Part shown: positions 7,876 through 16,596 of the stretch, piece after piece
Position numbering within the stretch: position 1 is the stretch's first letter
Layout of the letters: each line of letters starts with the position of its first letter
From: Opitutia bacterium
Lineage (GTDB): Bacteria > Verrucomicrobiota > Verrucomicrobiae > Opitutales > UBA953
NCBI GenBank assembly: GCA_004558035.1
Contig: SFEJ01000006.1
Coordinates: 1-64,000 of the forward strand
Length of the DNA stretch: 64,000 bases
Direction of reading: 5' to 3'
Notes under the pieces: generated by a model
Database searches by the model: none
Told to the model about the DNA's origin: nothing
What the model saw: only the letters and a program-made list of their open reading frames with translations
Translations under genes and position numbers: made by a program

Positions 7876-9186
7876 ATGTTCCGCGAACTGAAATACACGC
7901 TGAGACTTTCCGCGCCGATCGCCGTCGGGCTGATCGGACAGGGGCTGTTCGGCGTCATCGACACGGTGATGATCGGCAACATTCTCGGCGAGCACGCGCT
8001 CGCGGCGGCGACGCTCGGGAACAACGTGAACTGGATTCCGCTCGTCGTCGCGATGGGGCTCTGCGTGGCGCTTCCCGTGCTCACGGCGCAGGCGCGCGGC
8101 GCGGGAACGCCGGAGAAGATTCCCGGCGTGCTGCGGCACGGTCTGCTCGTCGCGCTCGGCTTCGCGCTGCTCGGCGCGGGAGCGCTCTGCGCGTTCGCGC
8201 TCGCGGACGGGCTGACGACGCTCGGCCAGCCCGAAAGCGTTTCCGCCGACGCGAAGAATTTCTGCTGCGTCGTCGCGCTTTCGCTTCCCGCGGCGGCGGG
8301 TTTTCAGGCCGTGAAGTCGTTCCGCGACGCGAGCGGCGGGCAGTGGGTCTCGCTGACGTGGACGCTTCTCGGGCTCGCCGCCAACGTTTTTCTGAACTGG
8401 GTGCTGATGACGGGCGCGCTCGGCTTCCCGAACTGGGGGCTCGAAGGCGCGGCGGCGGGAACGCTGATCGCGCGCGTCTTCGCGTTCGCGGGCATCGCGC
8501 TGCACGGGCGTCTGCGCCTCGAGCTCGCGCGCGGCTTTTCGCTGCGGGAACTCCGCGAAAACCTGCGCATCGCGGTGCCGAGCGCGCTGCACATTCTCTT
8601 CGAGGCGGGGCTGTTCATCGTCTCGCCGTTCTTCATGGGCTGGATCAGCGAGGCGTCCATCGCGGCGAATCAGGTCGTGATCACGATTTCCTCGCTCGTG
8701 TACATGGTGCCGCTGGGCATTTCGCAGGCGCTTTCGATACGCGTCGGCGAAGCCTTCGGAAACGGCGACCGGGAGCGCATCCGCCGCATCTTCGCGGGAG
8801 CGACGCTGTTCACGCTCGCACTGATGTGCGTCGCGGGCGCGGGCGTGCTCGCGTTTCTCGACGCGATTCCCGCCGCGTTCAACCTCGGCGCGGAAGCCGC
8901 GGAAATCGCGCGCGCAATTCTGATCGTCGCCGTCGCCTACATGCTTTTCGACGCGTTCCAGACGGTCGCTTCGGGCGCGCTGCGCGGGCTGGGCGACGTG
9001 CGCGTCATCGCCGTCGGCGCGTTCGTGAGCTACTGGATCATCGGCTGTCCGACGGCGCTGATTCTCGCGTTCCCGCTGGAGCTGCGCGGCGTCGGCGTCT
9101 GGATCGGACTCGCGAGCGGGCTGGCGAGCATCGCGGTCATTCTCGGCGCGCGCATGCACAAAAACCTCTCGCGGGAACGCTCGTGA
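7876..9186 (+). CDS. MATE-family multidrug/cation efflux transporter
   Basis: This 436-residue integral membrane protein has about 12 predicted transmembrane segments in two homologous halves, typical of MATE/NorM antiporters that expel organic cations or drugs using Na+ or H+. Family landmarks include LSAPIAVGLIGQGLFGVIDT at the N-terminus, the GTPEK loop, and the second-half start (IAVPSALHILFEAGLF). It follows truB by 12 bases and is probably co-transcribed with it. The substrate cannot be inferred from sequence. Confidence 0.9.
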   Translation: MFRELKYTLRLSAPIAVGLIGQGLFGVIDTVMIGNILGEHALAAATLGNNVNWIPLVVAMGLCVALPVLTAQARGAGTPEKIPGVLRHGLLVALGFALLGAGALCAFALADGLTTLGQPESVSADAKNFCCVVALSLPAAAGFQAVKSFRDASGGQWVSLTWTLLGLAANVFLNWVLMTGALGFPNWGLEGAAAGTLIARVFAFAGIALHGRLRLELARGFSLRELRENLRIAVPSALHILFEAGLFIVSPFFMGWISEASIAANQVVITISSLVYMVPLGISQALSIRVGEAFGNGDRERIRRIFAGATLFTLALMCVAGAGVLAFLDAIPAAFNLGAEAAEIARAILIVAVAYMLFDAFQTVASGALRGLGDVRVIAVGAFVSYWIIGCPTALILAFPLELRGVGVWIGLASGLASIAVILGARMHKNLSRERS

Positions 9187-9262
9187 AAAGACGAAGGGAC
9201 GAAAAGGTTCAGAAGATGAAAAGACAATCACTCCTGAACTTTCCTTTAAGCTTTTTTCCGAA

Positions 9263-9952
9263 ATGTCCGAACGATTCCAGAAAAAGTATTTTCCGTGGCG
9301 CAACGTCGTCGCCGCGCTCGTCACGCTCGCGCTGATTTCCGCGACGCTCGCGGGGCTTTTCGCGCTCGGACGCGCCCGCGGGAAAGCCTCGGCGGAAACG
9401 GCGCGGCGGGCGTTTCTCGAAGACGCGATCCTGCGCCGCTACGGCATGGGCGACGACGTTCCCGCCGCGCCGGACGACGGCGGCGCGCTCGCCCGCGAAA
9501 AATTTCTGCGCCGCTTCGACGACGCCTACGGCGCGCTTTACGGGAACGCCGGCGCGACGTCCGCGCTCGCGGATTCGCCGCTCTTCTTCGGCGACGGCGA
9601 CGTCGTCGGGCTGCATTCGGGCGGGCGGCCGCGCGATCCCGAAGGCGCGGCGGAAAAAGGCGCGGACGACCGCCGCTGGTTCGACGCGAAGCTCGCGCTC
9701 AACGGGAGCGCGTCGCCGTTCCGGCTCTACGGCGCGGGGCTCGTCGGCGTCGATCCGCGGCGTTTTTCGACGGAAGAATCCGACGCTTCGCTGCGCGAGG
9801 ACCTTTCGCTCGGCGGCGGCTTCGGCTTTTCCTGGCGCCTGGGCGACAACGCGGAGCTGTATTTCGACTACCGGCACGCGCGCCCGCTCGATCCCGCCTC
9901 GACCTACGACCAGAGCGACGCCGCCGGCATCTCCCTGCGCCTCCAGTTCTGA
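9263..9952 (+). CDS. Membrane-anchored envelope protein of unknown function
   Basis: This 229-residue protein has one N-terminal transmembrane helix (about 14-35) after a short basic start, followed by an Ala/Asp-rich periplasmic part. The C-terminal third (from about 150) alternates polar and hydrophobic residues (FRLYGAGLVGV, LGGGFGFSWRLG, AELYFDYRHA) and ends in LRLQF. A terminal phenylalanine is the hallmark of outer-membrane beta-strands, so a small beta-sheet or barrel-like module is possible. No family is recognised. It stands alone 77 bases after the MATE gene. Confidence 0.6.
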   Translation: MSERFQKKYFPWRNVVAALVTLALISATLAGLFALGRARGKASAETARRAFLEDAILRRYGMGDDVPAAPDDGGALAREKFLRRFDDAYGALYGNAGATSALADSPLFFGDGDVVGLHSGGRPRDPEGAAEKGADDRRWFDAKLALNGSASPFRLYGAGLVGVDPRRFSTEESDASLREDLSLGGGFGFSWRLGDNAELYFDYRHARPLDPASTYDQSDAAGISLRLQF

Positions 9953-9968
9953 GACGCCGCGGCGCGCC

Positions 9969-10016
9969 GCCCGCGCGGGAACAGCTTTGCGTTTGCACGT
10001 TCCCGCGGGAGCGCGT
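9969..10016. terminator. Inverted pair of the uptake-like word between two genes
   Basis: GCGGGAAC and CGTTCCCGC lie in opposite orientation about 17 bases apart, forming a potential stem just after the preceding stop codon and before mazG. There is no clear T-run, so terminator function is uncertain. Its main interest is as another instance of paired uptake-like words. Confidence 0.35.
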
Positions 10017-10029
10017 AAGCTCGGCGTTC

Positions 10030-10698
10030 ATGTCCTCCATCGAAAATTTGCTCGAAACCATCGCCCGCCTGCGCGCGCCGGACGGCTGCCCGTGGGACCG
10101 CGAACAGACGCACCGCTCGCTCTGCGAATGCCTCGTCGAAGAAGCCGCCGAATTCATCGAAACCGTCGATTTCGACGAAAAGGCGCACATGTGCGAAGAG
10201 CTCGGCGACCTGCTCCTTCAGGTCGTCATGCACGCGCAGATCGCGCAGGAAAACGGCGACTTCAGCTTCGACGACGTCGCCCGCGGCGTGAACGAAAAAA
10301 TGATTCGCCGCCACCCGCACGTCTTCGGCGAAACGCGCCTCGGCGATTCCGACGCCGTGCTGAAGAAATGGGACGAAATCAAGGCGGGCGAAAAAAGCAA
10401 CGCGACGCGCCGCCCGGGCTCCGCGCTCTTCAAGGACCTGCCCGCGACGCTGAACAATCTGCTCCGCGCGCGCGACACCTGGAAGGTCGTCGAAAAAAAG
10501 AATCTCGATCCCGGCGCCGCCGCGGACCGCGCGAAAATCGACGCGCTCGCGGGAACGCTCACCGAAGAACGCGCGGGCGAGCTGCTTTTCGAAATCGTCG
10601 CCGCGTGCCGCCAGGCGAAAATCGATCCGGATTCCGCCCTGCGCCGCCGCACGCAGCGCGTCGTCGCCGAATGCGAAAAGAACGCGGAAGGAAAATAA
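10030..10698 (+). CDS. mazG: MazG nucleoside triphosphate pyrophosphohydrolase
   Basis: This 222-residue enzyme hydrolyses NTPs/dNTPs to monophosphate and pyrophosphate (house-cleaning and stringent-response modulation). It opens with the family signature LRAPDGCPWDREQTHRSL. The Mg-binding helices contain EEAAEFIE and EELGDLLLQVV, followed by FDDVARGVNEKMIRRHPHVFG. The C-terminal MazG-like repeat is shortened compared with the roughly 260-residue E. coli protein. The downstream 245 bases contain a large inverted repeat and no gene. Confidence 0.93.
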   Translation: MSSIENLLETIARLRAPDGCPWDREQTHRSLCECLVEEAAEFIETVDFDEKAHMCEELGDLLLQVVMHAQIAQENGDFSFDDVARGVNEKMIRRHPHVFGETRLGDSDAVLKKWDEIKAGEKSNATRRPGSALFKDLPATLNNLLRARDTWKVVEKKNLDPGAAADRAKIDALAGTLTEERAGELLFEIVAACRQAKIDPDSALRRRTQRVVAECEKNAEGK

Positions 10699-10708
10699 GG
10701 CGACGAAG

Positions 10709-10871
10709 TCATGACGATATGAAGGTTATGAAGGTTATGAAGTTATGGAGGTTATGAGGTTATGAGGGTTATTGCGTTCGGCTCCGCCGAAAGGATTTCA
10801 AAAACCTCTTCGCGAAGCGAAAAGCAAAGCAACTTCCATAACTTCATAACCTCATGACCTTCATAACCTCT
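10709..10871. repeat. Structured inverted element, type A, copy 1
   Basis: Two arms made of degenerate tandem words (TTATGAAG/TTATGAGG on the left, CTTCATAA/CCTCATAA on the right) flank a core with TTCGGCTCCGCCGAA and TTCGCGAAGCGAA hairpins. The whole could fold into one long imperfect stem. A second copy with its core in the opposite orientation lies at 27512-27662. It sits between mazG and the sialidase gene. Confidence 0.8.
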
Positions 10872-10943
10872 TCTTTAAGCTTTCATCTTCGCGCACGCGC
10901 CGTTAAAGTCTGCCGCAGTAAAAATCCAACGAAAATCCGATTT

Positions 10944-12542
10944 ATGAACCTCCGAAAAATCCCCTCCCTCCTCACGAAAATCTCCGTCGCCGCGTTCATC
11001 TTCGCGGGAACGTTCGACGCGCTCGCCGCCGTCAACGCCAAGCCGGAAACGAACGTCTGGCCCGTCATGGCGCGCATGGACTACAACCCGGTGCTGAAGC
11101 TCGCGCTCACCTCCGACGGCGAGACGCTGAGCGGCGTGCAGATCGACCTCACGGGAACGACGAAAATCCGCGACGTGGCGAGCGTGGACGTGTATTTCGG
11201 CGGCAACTCGGTCGGCAAGGCGGGCGAGAAATTCGGCTCCGCGAAGGTCACGGGCGCGCCGAAGCTCACCGTCTCGGGCAAGCGGAAACTTTCCGGCGGC
11301 GAGGAGCTTTGGGTCAGCGTTCAGCTGAAGAAGGACGCGGACATCACGGGCAAGCTCGCGCTCGCCGTCACGGGGCTGACGGTCAACTCGCGCGTGCAGG
11401 GCGTCAGGGACGCGAAGACCGAACAGCGCATCGGCTACTGCGTGGCGAAGCCCGGCGACCTCGGCTCGAAGAATTACCGCATTCCCGCGCTCGCGCGCAA
11501 CCCGAAGACGGGAACGCTGATCGCGACCTACGACATCCGCTACAATCACGCCGGCGACCTTCCCGCGAACATCGACGTCGGCGTGAGCCGCTCGACCGAC
11601 GGCGGAAAGACGTGGACGCCGACGACGGTCGCCATCGCGCACAAGGCTCTCGGCAACGGCAACGGCGTCGGCGACCCGGGCATTCTCGTGAACGACGCGA
11701 ACGGCGAAATCTGGATCGCCGGGCTCAACGCCGGCAAGTGCGGCCACCCGATCTGGACGAGCCGCGCGGGAACGACCGATCCCGCGAACTGTTCGCAGAT
11801 GATTCTCGTGAAATCCTCCGACGACGGCAAGACCTGGAGCAAGCCGATCAACATCACCGAAAGCGTGAAGCGCCTCGGCGACCCCGACACGAAGAACTGG
11901 GGCTCGCTCTTCCAGGGGCCCGGCGCGGGCATCTGCATGAAGGACGGCACGCTCGTCTTCCCCGCGCAGGTGTGGATCCGCAACGCGGACAATTCCAAGA
12001 CGGAGGGCGAAGGCGCGAGCCGCGGCCTGCTCGTCTATTCCAAGGACGGCGGCAAGACCTGGCGGTCCACGAAGGGCTCGCCGTTCGGCGGCTCGGAATC
12101 GACCTGCGTCGAGATGAAGAACGGCGCGATCGCGCTCAACTCGCGCACGAACCGCGGCTGGGGGCGCACGGGAAGCATTCTGAAGAAAGTCGATTCGGCG
12201 ACGGAATGGGTCATCGACGAAAACCTCGCCCGCGGCGCGAAGGGCAATCTGAATCAGCCGGGCGGCTGCCAGGCGGCGCTCCTCTCCAACGGCAAGGAAT
12301 GGTTCTTCTCGAACCCGAACGCCGGCAACCGCAGCCGCATGACGCTGAAATATTCCAAGGATTTCGGCAAGACGTGGAGCGGCGGCCTGCTCTACGACGA
12401 ACGCCAGTGCGCCGGCTATTCCTCGACCGCGTTCACGGACGAAAAGGGTACGCGCATCGGCGTGCTCTACGAAGGCACGCCGAACTCGCAGACGCTGTTC
12501 TTCCTGAGCATTCCCGTCGAGGACGTCAAAAAGGCGAAATAA
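10944..12542 (+). CDS. Secreted exo-alpha-sialidase, GH33
   Basis: This 532-residue sialidase removes terminal sialic acids from glycoproteins such as mucins. A signal peptide covers about 1-28. A sialidase-type N-terminal beta-sandwich (about 35-150, BNR-associated N-domain-like) precedes the catalytic propeller. The catalytic-arginine motif YRIPAL is at 178-183. Four Asp-boxes are visible: SRSTDGGKTW (215-224), KSSDDGKTWS (290-299), YSKDGGKTW and YSKDFGKTW. I chose the ATG at 10944 because upstream in-frame codons run through the repeat element. A RecO-like gene starts directly after its stop codon. Confidence 0.93.
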   Translation: MNLRKIPSLLTKISVAAFIFAGTFDALAAVNAKPETNVWPVMARMDYNPVLKLALTSDGETLSGVQIDLTGTTKIRDVASVDVYFGGNSVGKAGEKFGSAKVTGAPKLTVSGKRKLSGGEELWVSVQLKKDADITGKLALAVTGLTVNSRVQGVRDAKTEQRIGYCVAKPGDLGSKNYRIPALARNPKTGTLIATYDIRYNHAGDLPANIDVGVSRSTDGGKTWTPTTVAIAHKALGNGNGVGDPGILVNDANGEIWIAGLNAGKCGHPIWTSRAGTTDPANCSQMILVKSSDDGKTWSKPINITESVKRLGDPDTKNWGSLFQGPGAGICMKDGTLVFPAQVWIRNADNSKTEGEGASRGLLVYSKDGGKTWRSTKGSPFGGSESTCVEMKNGAIALNSRTNRGWGRTGSILKKVDSATEWVIDENLARGAKGNLNQPGGCQAALLSNGKEWFFSNPNAGNRSRMTLKYSKDFGKTWSGGLLYDERQCAGYSSTAFTDEKGTRIGVLYEGTPNSQTLFFLSIPVEDVKKAK

Positions 12543-13166
12543 ATGCCGGAAAAGGCGAAACAGTTTTCCGGCTTCATTCTCGATCGCGCCGTTCACGGCG
12601 AAAAATTCTGGCGCGTCGTCGTTCTCACGCGGGAACACGGCGCGCAGACGTGCCTCGTGCGCATCGCGGGCAAGAACAAGACGACCTGCGTGCCCGACCT
12701 GTTCGACGAGGCGGAAATCCTGCTGGACAAGCCTAAAGCGGGCGCCGAGGACGCGCCGCGCTTCGCGAAGGAATACCGCGTCGTGCGCCGCAATTCGGGA
12801 ATTTCCGGCAACTACGCCGCCCTCGTCTGCGCCAGCAAGCTCGCGTCCGTGCTCGCGAAAAACGCGTTCCCGCCGGACGCCGCCGACGCCGTCTTCGCGC
12901 TCTGCGCCAACGCCTTCCGCGCCTTCGGCGAAAAACCCAACGCGGAAGCGGCGTATCTGAAGGCGCTGTGGACGCTCGCGCGCGAAACCGGCTATCCCGT
13001 CAAGGAGGACTGGTTCGAGAATTCCGCCTTCGACGACCGCGAGAGCGTCGCCGCGATTCTGAAGACGCCGCTCGACGCGCTCGAATGCGACCCGCGCGAC
13101 GTCGCGCACCACACGCGCCGACTCGAAGCCTGGCTCGAACGCGAGCACCACTTCGTGCTCGCCTGA
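12543..13166 (+). CDS. RecO-like DNA repair protein (tentative)
   Basis: This 207-residue protein begins immediately after the TAA of the sialidase gene (TAAATG). Its N-terminal 75 residues look like the RecO OB-fold (a start about self/other strand handling with VVVLTREHGAQTCLVRIAGKNK). A helical domain with a RecO-like pattern follows (SGNYAALVCASKLASVLAKNAFPPDAADAVF). RecO anneals ssDNA and loads RecA with RecR. The similarity is distant and the typical C-terminal zinc motif is not obvious, so the call is tentative. If correct, its position after a sialidase gene is unusual. Confidence 0.5.
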   Translation: MPEKAKQFSGFILDRAVHGEKFWRVVVLTREHGAQTCLVRIAGKNKTTCVPDLFDEAEILLDKPKAGAEDAPRFAKEYRVVRRNSGISGNYAALVCASKLASVLAKNAFPPDAADAVFALCANAFRAFGEKPNAEAAYLKALWTLARETGYPVKEDWFENSAFDDRESVAAILKTPLDALECDPRDVAHHTRRLEAWLEREHHFVLA

Positions 13167-13266
13167 GCCCGCCGCCCACGCTTTTCCGCGGCACGCGGAG
13201 AAATCGCGAAGGCAAATCTTCAACAGGGATTGCGGGGATTTTAAGGGATTTTTTTGCGGGAACGCA

Positions 13267-13503
13267 AAGGAGGGCGACCGTCTCAGTCGCCCCCGAAATC
13301 CGCGGACACAAACTTCCCTTTAATCTTTAACCTTTAAGCTCTTCGTTTAAACACAGAGGAACGAAGAAACAGAAAAACGGAGATTCGCGGGAACGCCGTT
13401 TCGGGGGCGAAGGCATTCCTGCCTTCGTTCCTGCGGCGGACGATTTCCGAAGACACATTTTCGCCGCGCGACGACCGCACGTCCCGCGACGGAGACGCGG
13501 ACG
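13267..13503. repeat. Cluster of dispersed intergenic repeats, including partial copy 3 of the 5'-end block
   Basis: The 337-base gap after 13166 holds no gene. It contains a GGAGGGCGACCG...GTCGCCC hairpin (13270-13300) related to one at 40886, the CACAGAGGAACG word (13356), and from 13401 about 100 bases that align with the 3' part of the repeats at 684 and 1201, including CGAAGGCATTCCTGCCTTCG and the GGAGAC end. Confidence 0.75.
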
Positions 13504-14502
13504 TTAAGCTTTCTCGTTAGGCCTTCTTCTCCGTCTGCGGCGCGTTCCCGCGAGCGCCAGCGTGCCCAAGCCCGCAAGCAGCGCGAACGCCGACGGCTCC
13601 GGCACGGGAACGGGAAGCGCGAGCGCGCTCCAGCTCGAGAGCGTCGCCGTCCCGCCCAAATTGATCGAGTACCAATACTTGTCCCACCCCGGAGTCACTT
13701 TGGTGGAGTCGGAAGGATCCACCTCCTCGGGAATTTCCTCCTTGTTATACTTCACCGTGCACGCAATGAGCTTATTTTCCGCGTAGTCGTCCGAGTCCGT
13801 GACGTAAATCGTCTTGAGAAGCTCGCCTTCATATTCTATGCCCCAGAGCGTGATCGCGTGCCCGGAAGCATAATTGGGGTTGTTCCCGTAGGCGATTGAG
13901 AGCGCGACGGGGCCCGTCGCGAGCATGCCGGCGAGCATGCCCGCGGCGTTTTTCGCGTAAAGCTGATCCGCGGAGATGTCCGCAAGATTGCCCCATTTAA
14001 TCCAACTCGGCAAACCCTCGCTCGTCCAACCGCAGGTCTCATTCACATAGTTTTCCCAGTAACGACCGCTGCTCGTTTTGGGGTCCTCGACCTTAAAATC
14101 GTTCTCGTAGTTGCTCGCCACAAGATTGCAGCCGCCGAAGTACCACTCCCAAGCGATGTCCGTGCCGCGTCCGACGTTATTGAAGGAATCCGTGAACGCC
14201 TTGTAAATCTCCGCCTGCGTGCGCGGCGTTCCCGCGGGAATCGCCGACGCGGCCGCCTTGGACTGCCACCACGCAATCACGTTCGACGCCGTCGCCGCCC
14301 AGCACATCTGGGAATCCGGGCCGTTGAAAATGTCCCCGGACTTGTTGATGTCGATATAGCCGCCGGACATGCTCGCGCCCGGAACCCAAACCACCTCCGC
14401 GCGGGCGGACGGCGCGAGTGCGGCGGCGAGGGGAAGCGCGACCGCGGCGAGCGCGGAGGCACGGAAGAAGAATCTGCGGGAACGGAATATCGTTTTTTTC
14501 AT
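13504..14502 (-). CDS. Secreted IdeS/Mac-like cysteine protease (family C66) with PEP-CTERM tail
   Basis: This 332-residue protein has a signal peptide (about 1-35, ending ARA-E). The middle matches the immunoglobulin-cleaving IdeS/Mac fold in order: IDINK with the oxyanion lysine (Lys54), MCWAATASNVIAWW with the nucleophile (Cys67), GHAITLWG with the catalytic histidine (His215) and IYVTDSDD with the catalytic aspartate (Asp236). The C-terminus has a PEP-CTERM signal: VPEPSAFALLAGL, a hydrophobic stretch, then a run of arginines. That predicts exosortase processing and surface display. IgG as substrate is inference; a host or self glycoprotein is also possible. The centre of the gene is AT-richer than its neighbours and lacks the GCGGGAACG word. 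It lies downstream of, and convergent with, the sialidase group. Confidence 0.85.
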   Translation of the reverse strand: MKKTIFRSRRFFFRASALAAVALPLAAALAPSARAEVVWVPGASMSGGYIDINKSGDIFNGPDSQMCWAATASNVIAWWQSKAAASAIPAGTPRTQAEIYKAFTDSFNNVGRGTDIAWEWYFGGCNLVASNYENDFKVEDPKTSSGRYWENYVNETCGWTSEGLPSWIKWGNLADISADQLYAKNAAGMLAGMLATGPVALSIAYGNNPNYASGHAITLWGIEYEGELLKTIYVTDSDDYAENKLIACTVKYNKEEIPEEVDPSDSTKVTPGWDKYWYSINLGGTATLSSWSALALPVPVPEPSAFALLAGLGTLALAGTRRRRRRRPNEKA

Positions 14503-14691
14503 GGGGATTGTGTTTTAAGGGGTGAAACAAGGAGCCGCGGAAAATCCGGAATCGGCACAAGGAGATTTTACCGCGCCCGTCAAATCCCCGCGGACGTCCT
14601 CGCTTTTTTCTCGCGAAACGCGGCGAAGAGGCGCAGAATCGCCGTCGCATTTCATGCATTTGAACCCGTCAAAATTTAACTCCTAAAAAAC

Positions 14692-15858
14692 ATGGCAGAA
14701 GAAACTACGTGTCCTTATTCCAAGACGAATCCCTATCTCGCGACGCTCGCCGTGCGTTCCCGCGCGAACGCTCCCGAATCGCAGAAGGAGACCGTCCACC
14801 TCGAAATCGATCTCGGCGACAGCGGCCTGGTCTATAAGTCCGGCGACTCGCTCGGCGTGTATCCGCGCAACGCGGACAAGCTCGTCGACGCCGTGCTGAA
14901 GGCCTACAAGTTCACGGGCGACGAGAGCGTCACGCTCCCGAAGGCGACCGCCGCGACCACGTTGCGCGCCGCGCTGACGACGGAGCTCGCGCTCGGCGCG
15001 ATCACCAAGAAATTCGTGCAGTTCGTGCACGACAACGCCGCGTGCGACTGCGACAAGGCGAAGCTCGCCGAAGTGCTCAGCAACGCCGATCCCGTCGCGC
15101 AGAAGGCGTGGATCGACGCGCGCCACGTGCTCGACCTCGGCGAGGAATTCCCGTCCGTGAAGTGCGACGCGCAGGCGTTCGCGGAACAGCTCCGCAAGCT
15201 CGCGCCGCGCCTGTATTCGATCTCCTCGTCCCCGCGCTTCGTCGGCAAGGACAAGGTGCACCTGACGGTCGCCGTCGTCCGCTACGAGACGAACGGCCGC
15301 GCGCGCGACGGCGTCTGCTCGACGTTCCTCGGCGAATACGCGCCCGTGGGCACGCCCGCCCTGCCCGTCTTCGTCGCGAACTCGCACTTCGGTCCGCCCG
15401 CGGATCTGAACGCGCCGATGATCATGGTCGGCCCGGGCACGGGCATCGCGCCGTTCCGCAGCTTCGTGCAGGACCGCGCCGCGCAGGGCGCGAAGGGCAA
15501 GAACTGGCTCTTCTTCGGCGACCAGCGCGTCAAGACCGACTTCCTCTATCAGGCGGAATGGGAAAAGGCGCTCGCCGACGGGCTGCTCACGCGCCTCGAC
15601 TGCGCGTGGTCCCGCGACCAGGACTACAAGATTTACGTCCAGGACAAGATCCGCGAAGCCGGCGCCGAAGTCTGGAAATGGCTCAACGACGAAGGCGGCT
15701 ATTTCTTCATCTGCGGCGACGCCAAGCGCATGGCGAAGGACGTCGAAGCCGCCCTGCTCGAAATCTTCAAGACGCACGGCGGGCTCGACGACGCGGGCGC
15801 GGCGGACAAGCTGAAGGCGCTCAAGGCCGAAGGCCGCTACCAGAAGGACGTGTACTGA
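14692..15858 (+). CDS. Sulfite reductase-type NADPH flavoprotein (CysJ C-terminal half)
   Basis: This 388-residue protein has the FAD-binding and NADP-binding modules of the cytochrome P450 reductase/CysJ family but lacks the N-terminal flavodoxin (FMN) domain. Motifs are YKSGDSLGVYPRN, RLYSISSSP (FAD, about 173-181), GVCSTFL, VGPGTGIAPFRSF (NADP-ribose, about 245-257) and the C-terminal YFFICGDAKRMAKDVE. It probably passes electrons from NADPH to a hemoprotein such as sulfite reductase beta encoded elsewhere, or to a separate flavodoxin. It is a single-gene unit bounded by a strong terminator. Confidence 0.85.
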   Translation: MAEETTCPYSKTNPYLATLAVRSRANAPESQKETVHLEIDLGDSGLVYKSGDSLGVYPRNADKLVDAVLKAYKFTGDESVTLPKATAATTLRAALTTELALGAITKKFVQFVHDNAACDCDKAKLAEVLSNADPVAQKAWIDARHVLDLGEEFPSVKCDAQAFAEQLRKLAPRLYSISSSPRFVGKDKVHLTVAVVRYETNGRARDGVCSTFLGEYAPVGTPALPVFVANSHFGPPADLNAPMIMVGPGTGIAPFRSFVQDRAAQGAKGKNWLFFGDQRVKTDFLYQAEWEKALADGLLTRLDCAWSRDQDYKIYVQDKIREAGAEVWKWLNDEGGYFFICGDAKRMAKDVEAALLEIFKTHGGLDDAGAADKLKALKAEGRYQKDVY

Positions 15859-15886
15859 CGTCGGTCAAGTACACCCGACCCGAATA

Positions 15887-15925
15887 AAAGCGTTCCCGCG
15901 ATCCGTTTCGCGGGAACGTTTTTTT
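15887..15925 (+). terminator. Intrinsic terminator made of an inverted pair of the uptake-like word
   Basis: CGTTCCCGCG (15891-15900) and CGCGGGAACG (15909-15918) form a perfect 10-bp stem with an 8-base loop, followed by seven T residues. It sits 30 bases after the flavoprotein gene. Confidence 0.9.
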
Positions 15926-15986
15926 CACGAGCGCCGTTCCCGCGGATGCGGCGCGCGGGAACGAGGCGGAAGCAAAGAAACGCGCG

Positions 15987-16595
15987 TCAGACGCGCATTT
16001 TCGCCGCGGCGTAGATTGCGCGGATGCGGGCGAAGTCGGCTTCGCGGTCGCCGGAGACGAGGCAGTAGTCGTATTCGCGCCAGCGCGGCATCTCGTCGAG
16101 CGCGACGCGCATGCGGCGTTCGATTTCGTCGGGGGCGTCGGTGCCGCGCCCGGTCAGGCGCGCGCGGAGCTCCTCGACGCTCGGCGGCATGATGAACACG
16201 GAGACGAGCGCGTCGCGGACGAGCGCGTTTTCCGTCGCGATGCGGCGCACGGTCGCGGCGCCCTGCACGTCGAGATTGAGCAGGACGTTCTTCCCTTCGG
16301 CGAGAATGGATTCGACCTGCGCGCGGCGCACGCCGTAGCGGTTGGAATGCACGTGCGCGTGTTCGAGAAAGTCGCCGCGCGCGACGCCCGATTCGAATTC
16401 TTCGTGAGAAAGAAAAAAGTAATCGACGCCGTGGCGTTCGGTTCCGCGCGGCGCGCGCGTCGTGCACGTGACGGCGCGGGAAAGTTCCCGCGGGAATGCT
16501 TCGAGCATGCGGTCGCAGAGCGTGGTCTTCCCGCTTCCGGCGGGACCGGAGACCAGCAGCAGAATCGGTTTGGAGCGGAATGTTTCCATGGTCAT
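15987..16595 (-). CDS. gmk: Guanylate kinase
   Basis: This 202-residue enzyme phosphorylates GMP to GDP. The P-loop is GPAGSGKT (GPSGAGKS is more common). GMP-binding residues lie in the RAPRGTERHGVDYFF segment, followed by FLEHAHVHSNRYG and NVLLNLDVQGA. The start is uncertain by two codons: the ATG at 16595 sits one base after the stop of the upstream membrane-protein gene, and another ATG is at 16589; no good ribosome-binding site separates them. The tight junction implies co-transcription with the upstream gene. Confidence 0.93.
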   Translation of the reverse strand: MTMETFRSKPILLLVSGPAGSGKTTLCDRMLEAFPRELSRAVTCTTRAPRGTERHGVDYFFLSHEEFESGVARGDFLEHAHVHSNRYGVRRAQVESILAEGKNVLLNLDVQGAATVRRIATENALVRDALVSVFIMPPSVEELRARLTGRGTDAPDEIERRMRVALDEMPRWREYDYCLVSGDREADFARIRAIYAAAKMRV

Positions 16596-16596
16596 T

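Noticed and set aside
7027..9324. N-terminal extension of the GlcD frame over truB and the MATE gene
   Set aside because: It is antisense to two well-recognised genes; the FAD domain starts at the ATG ending at 7026.
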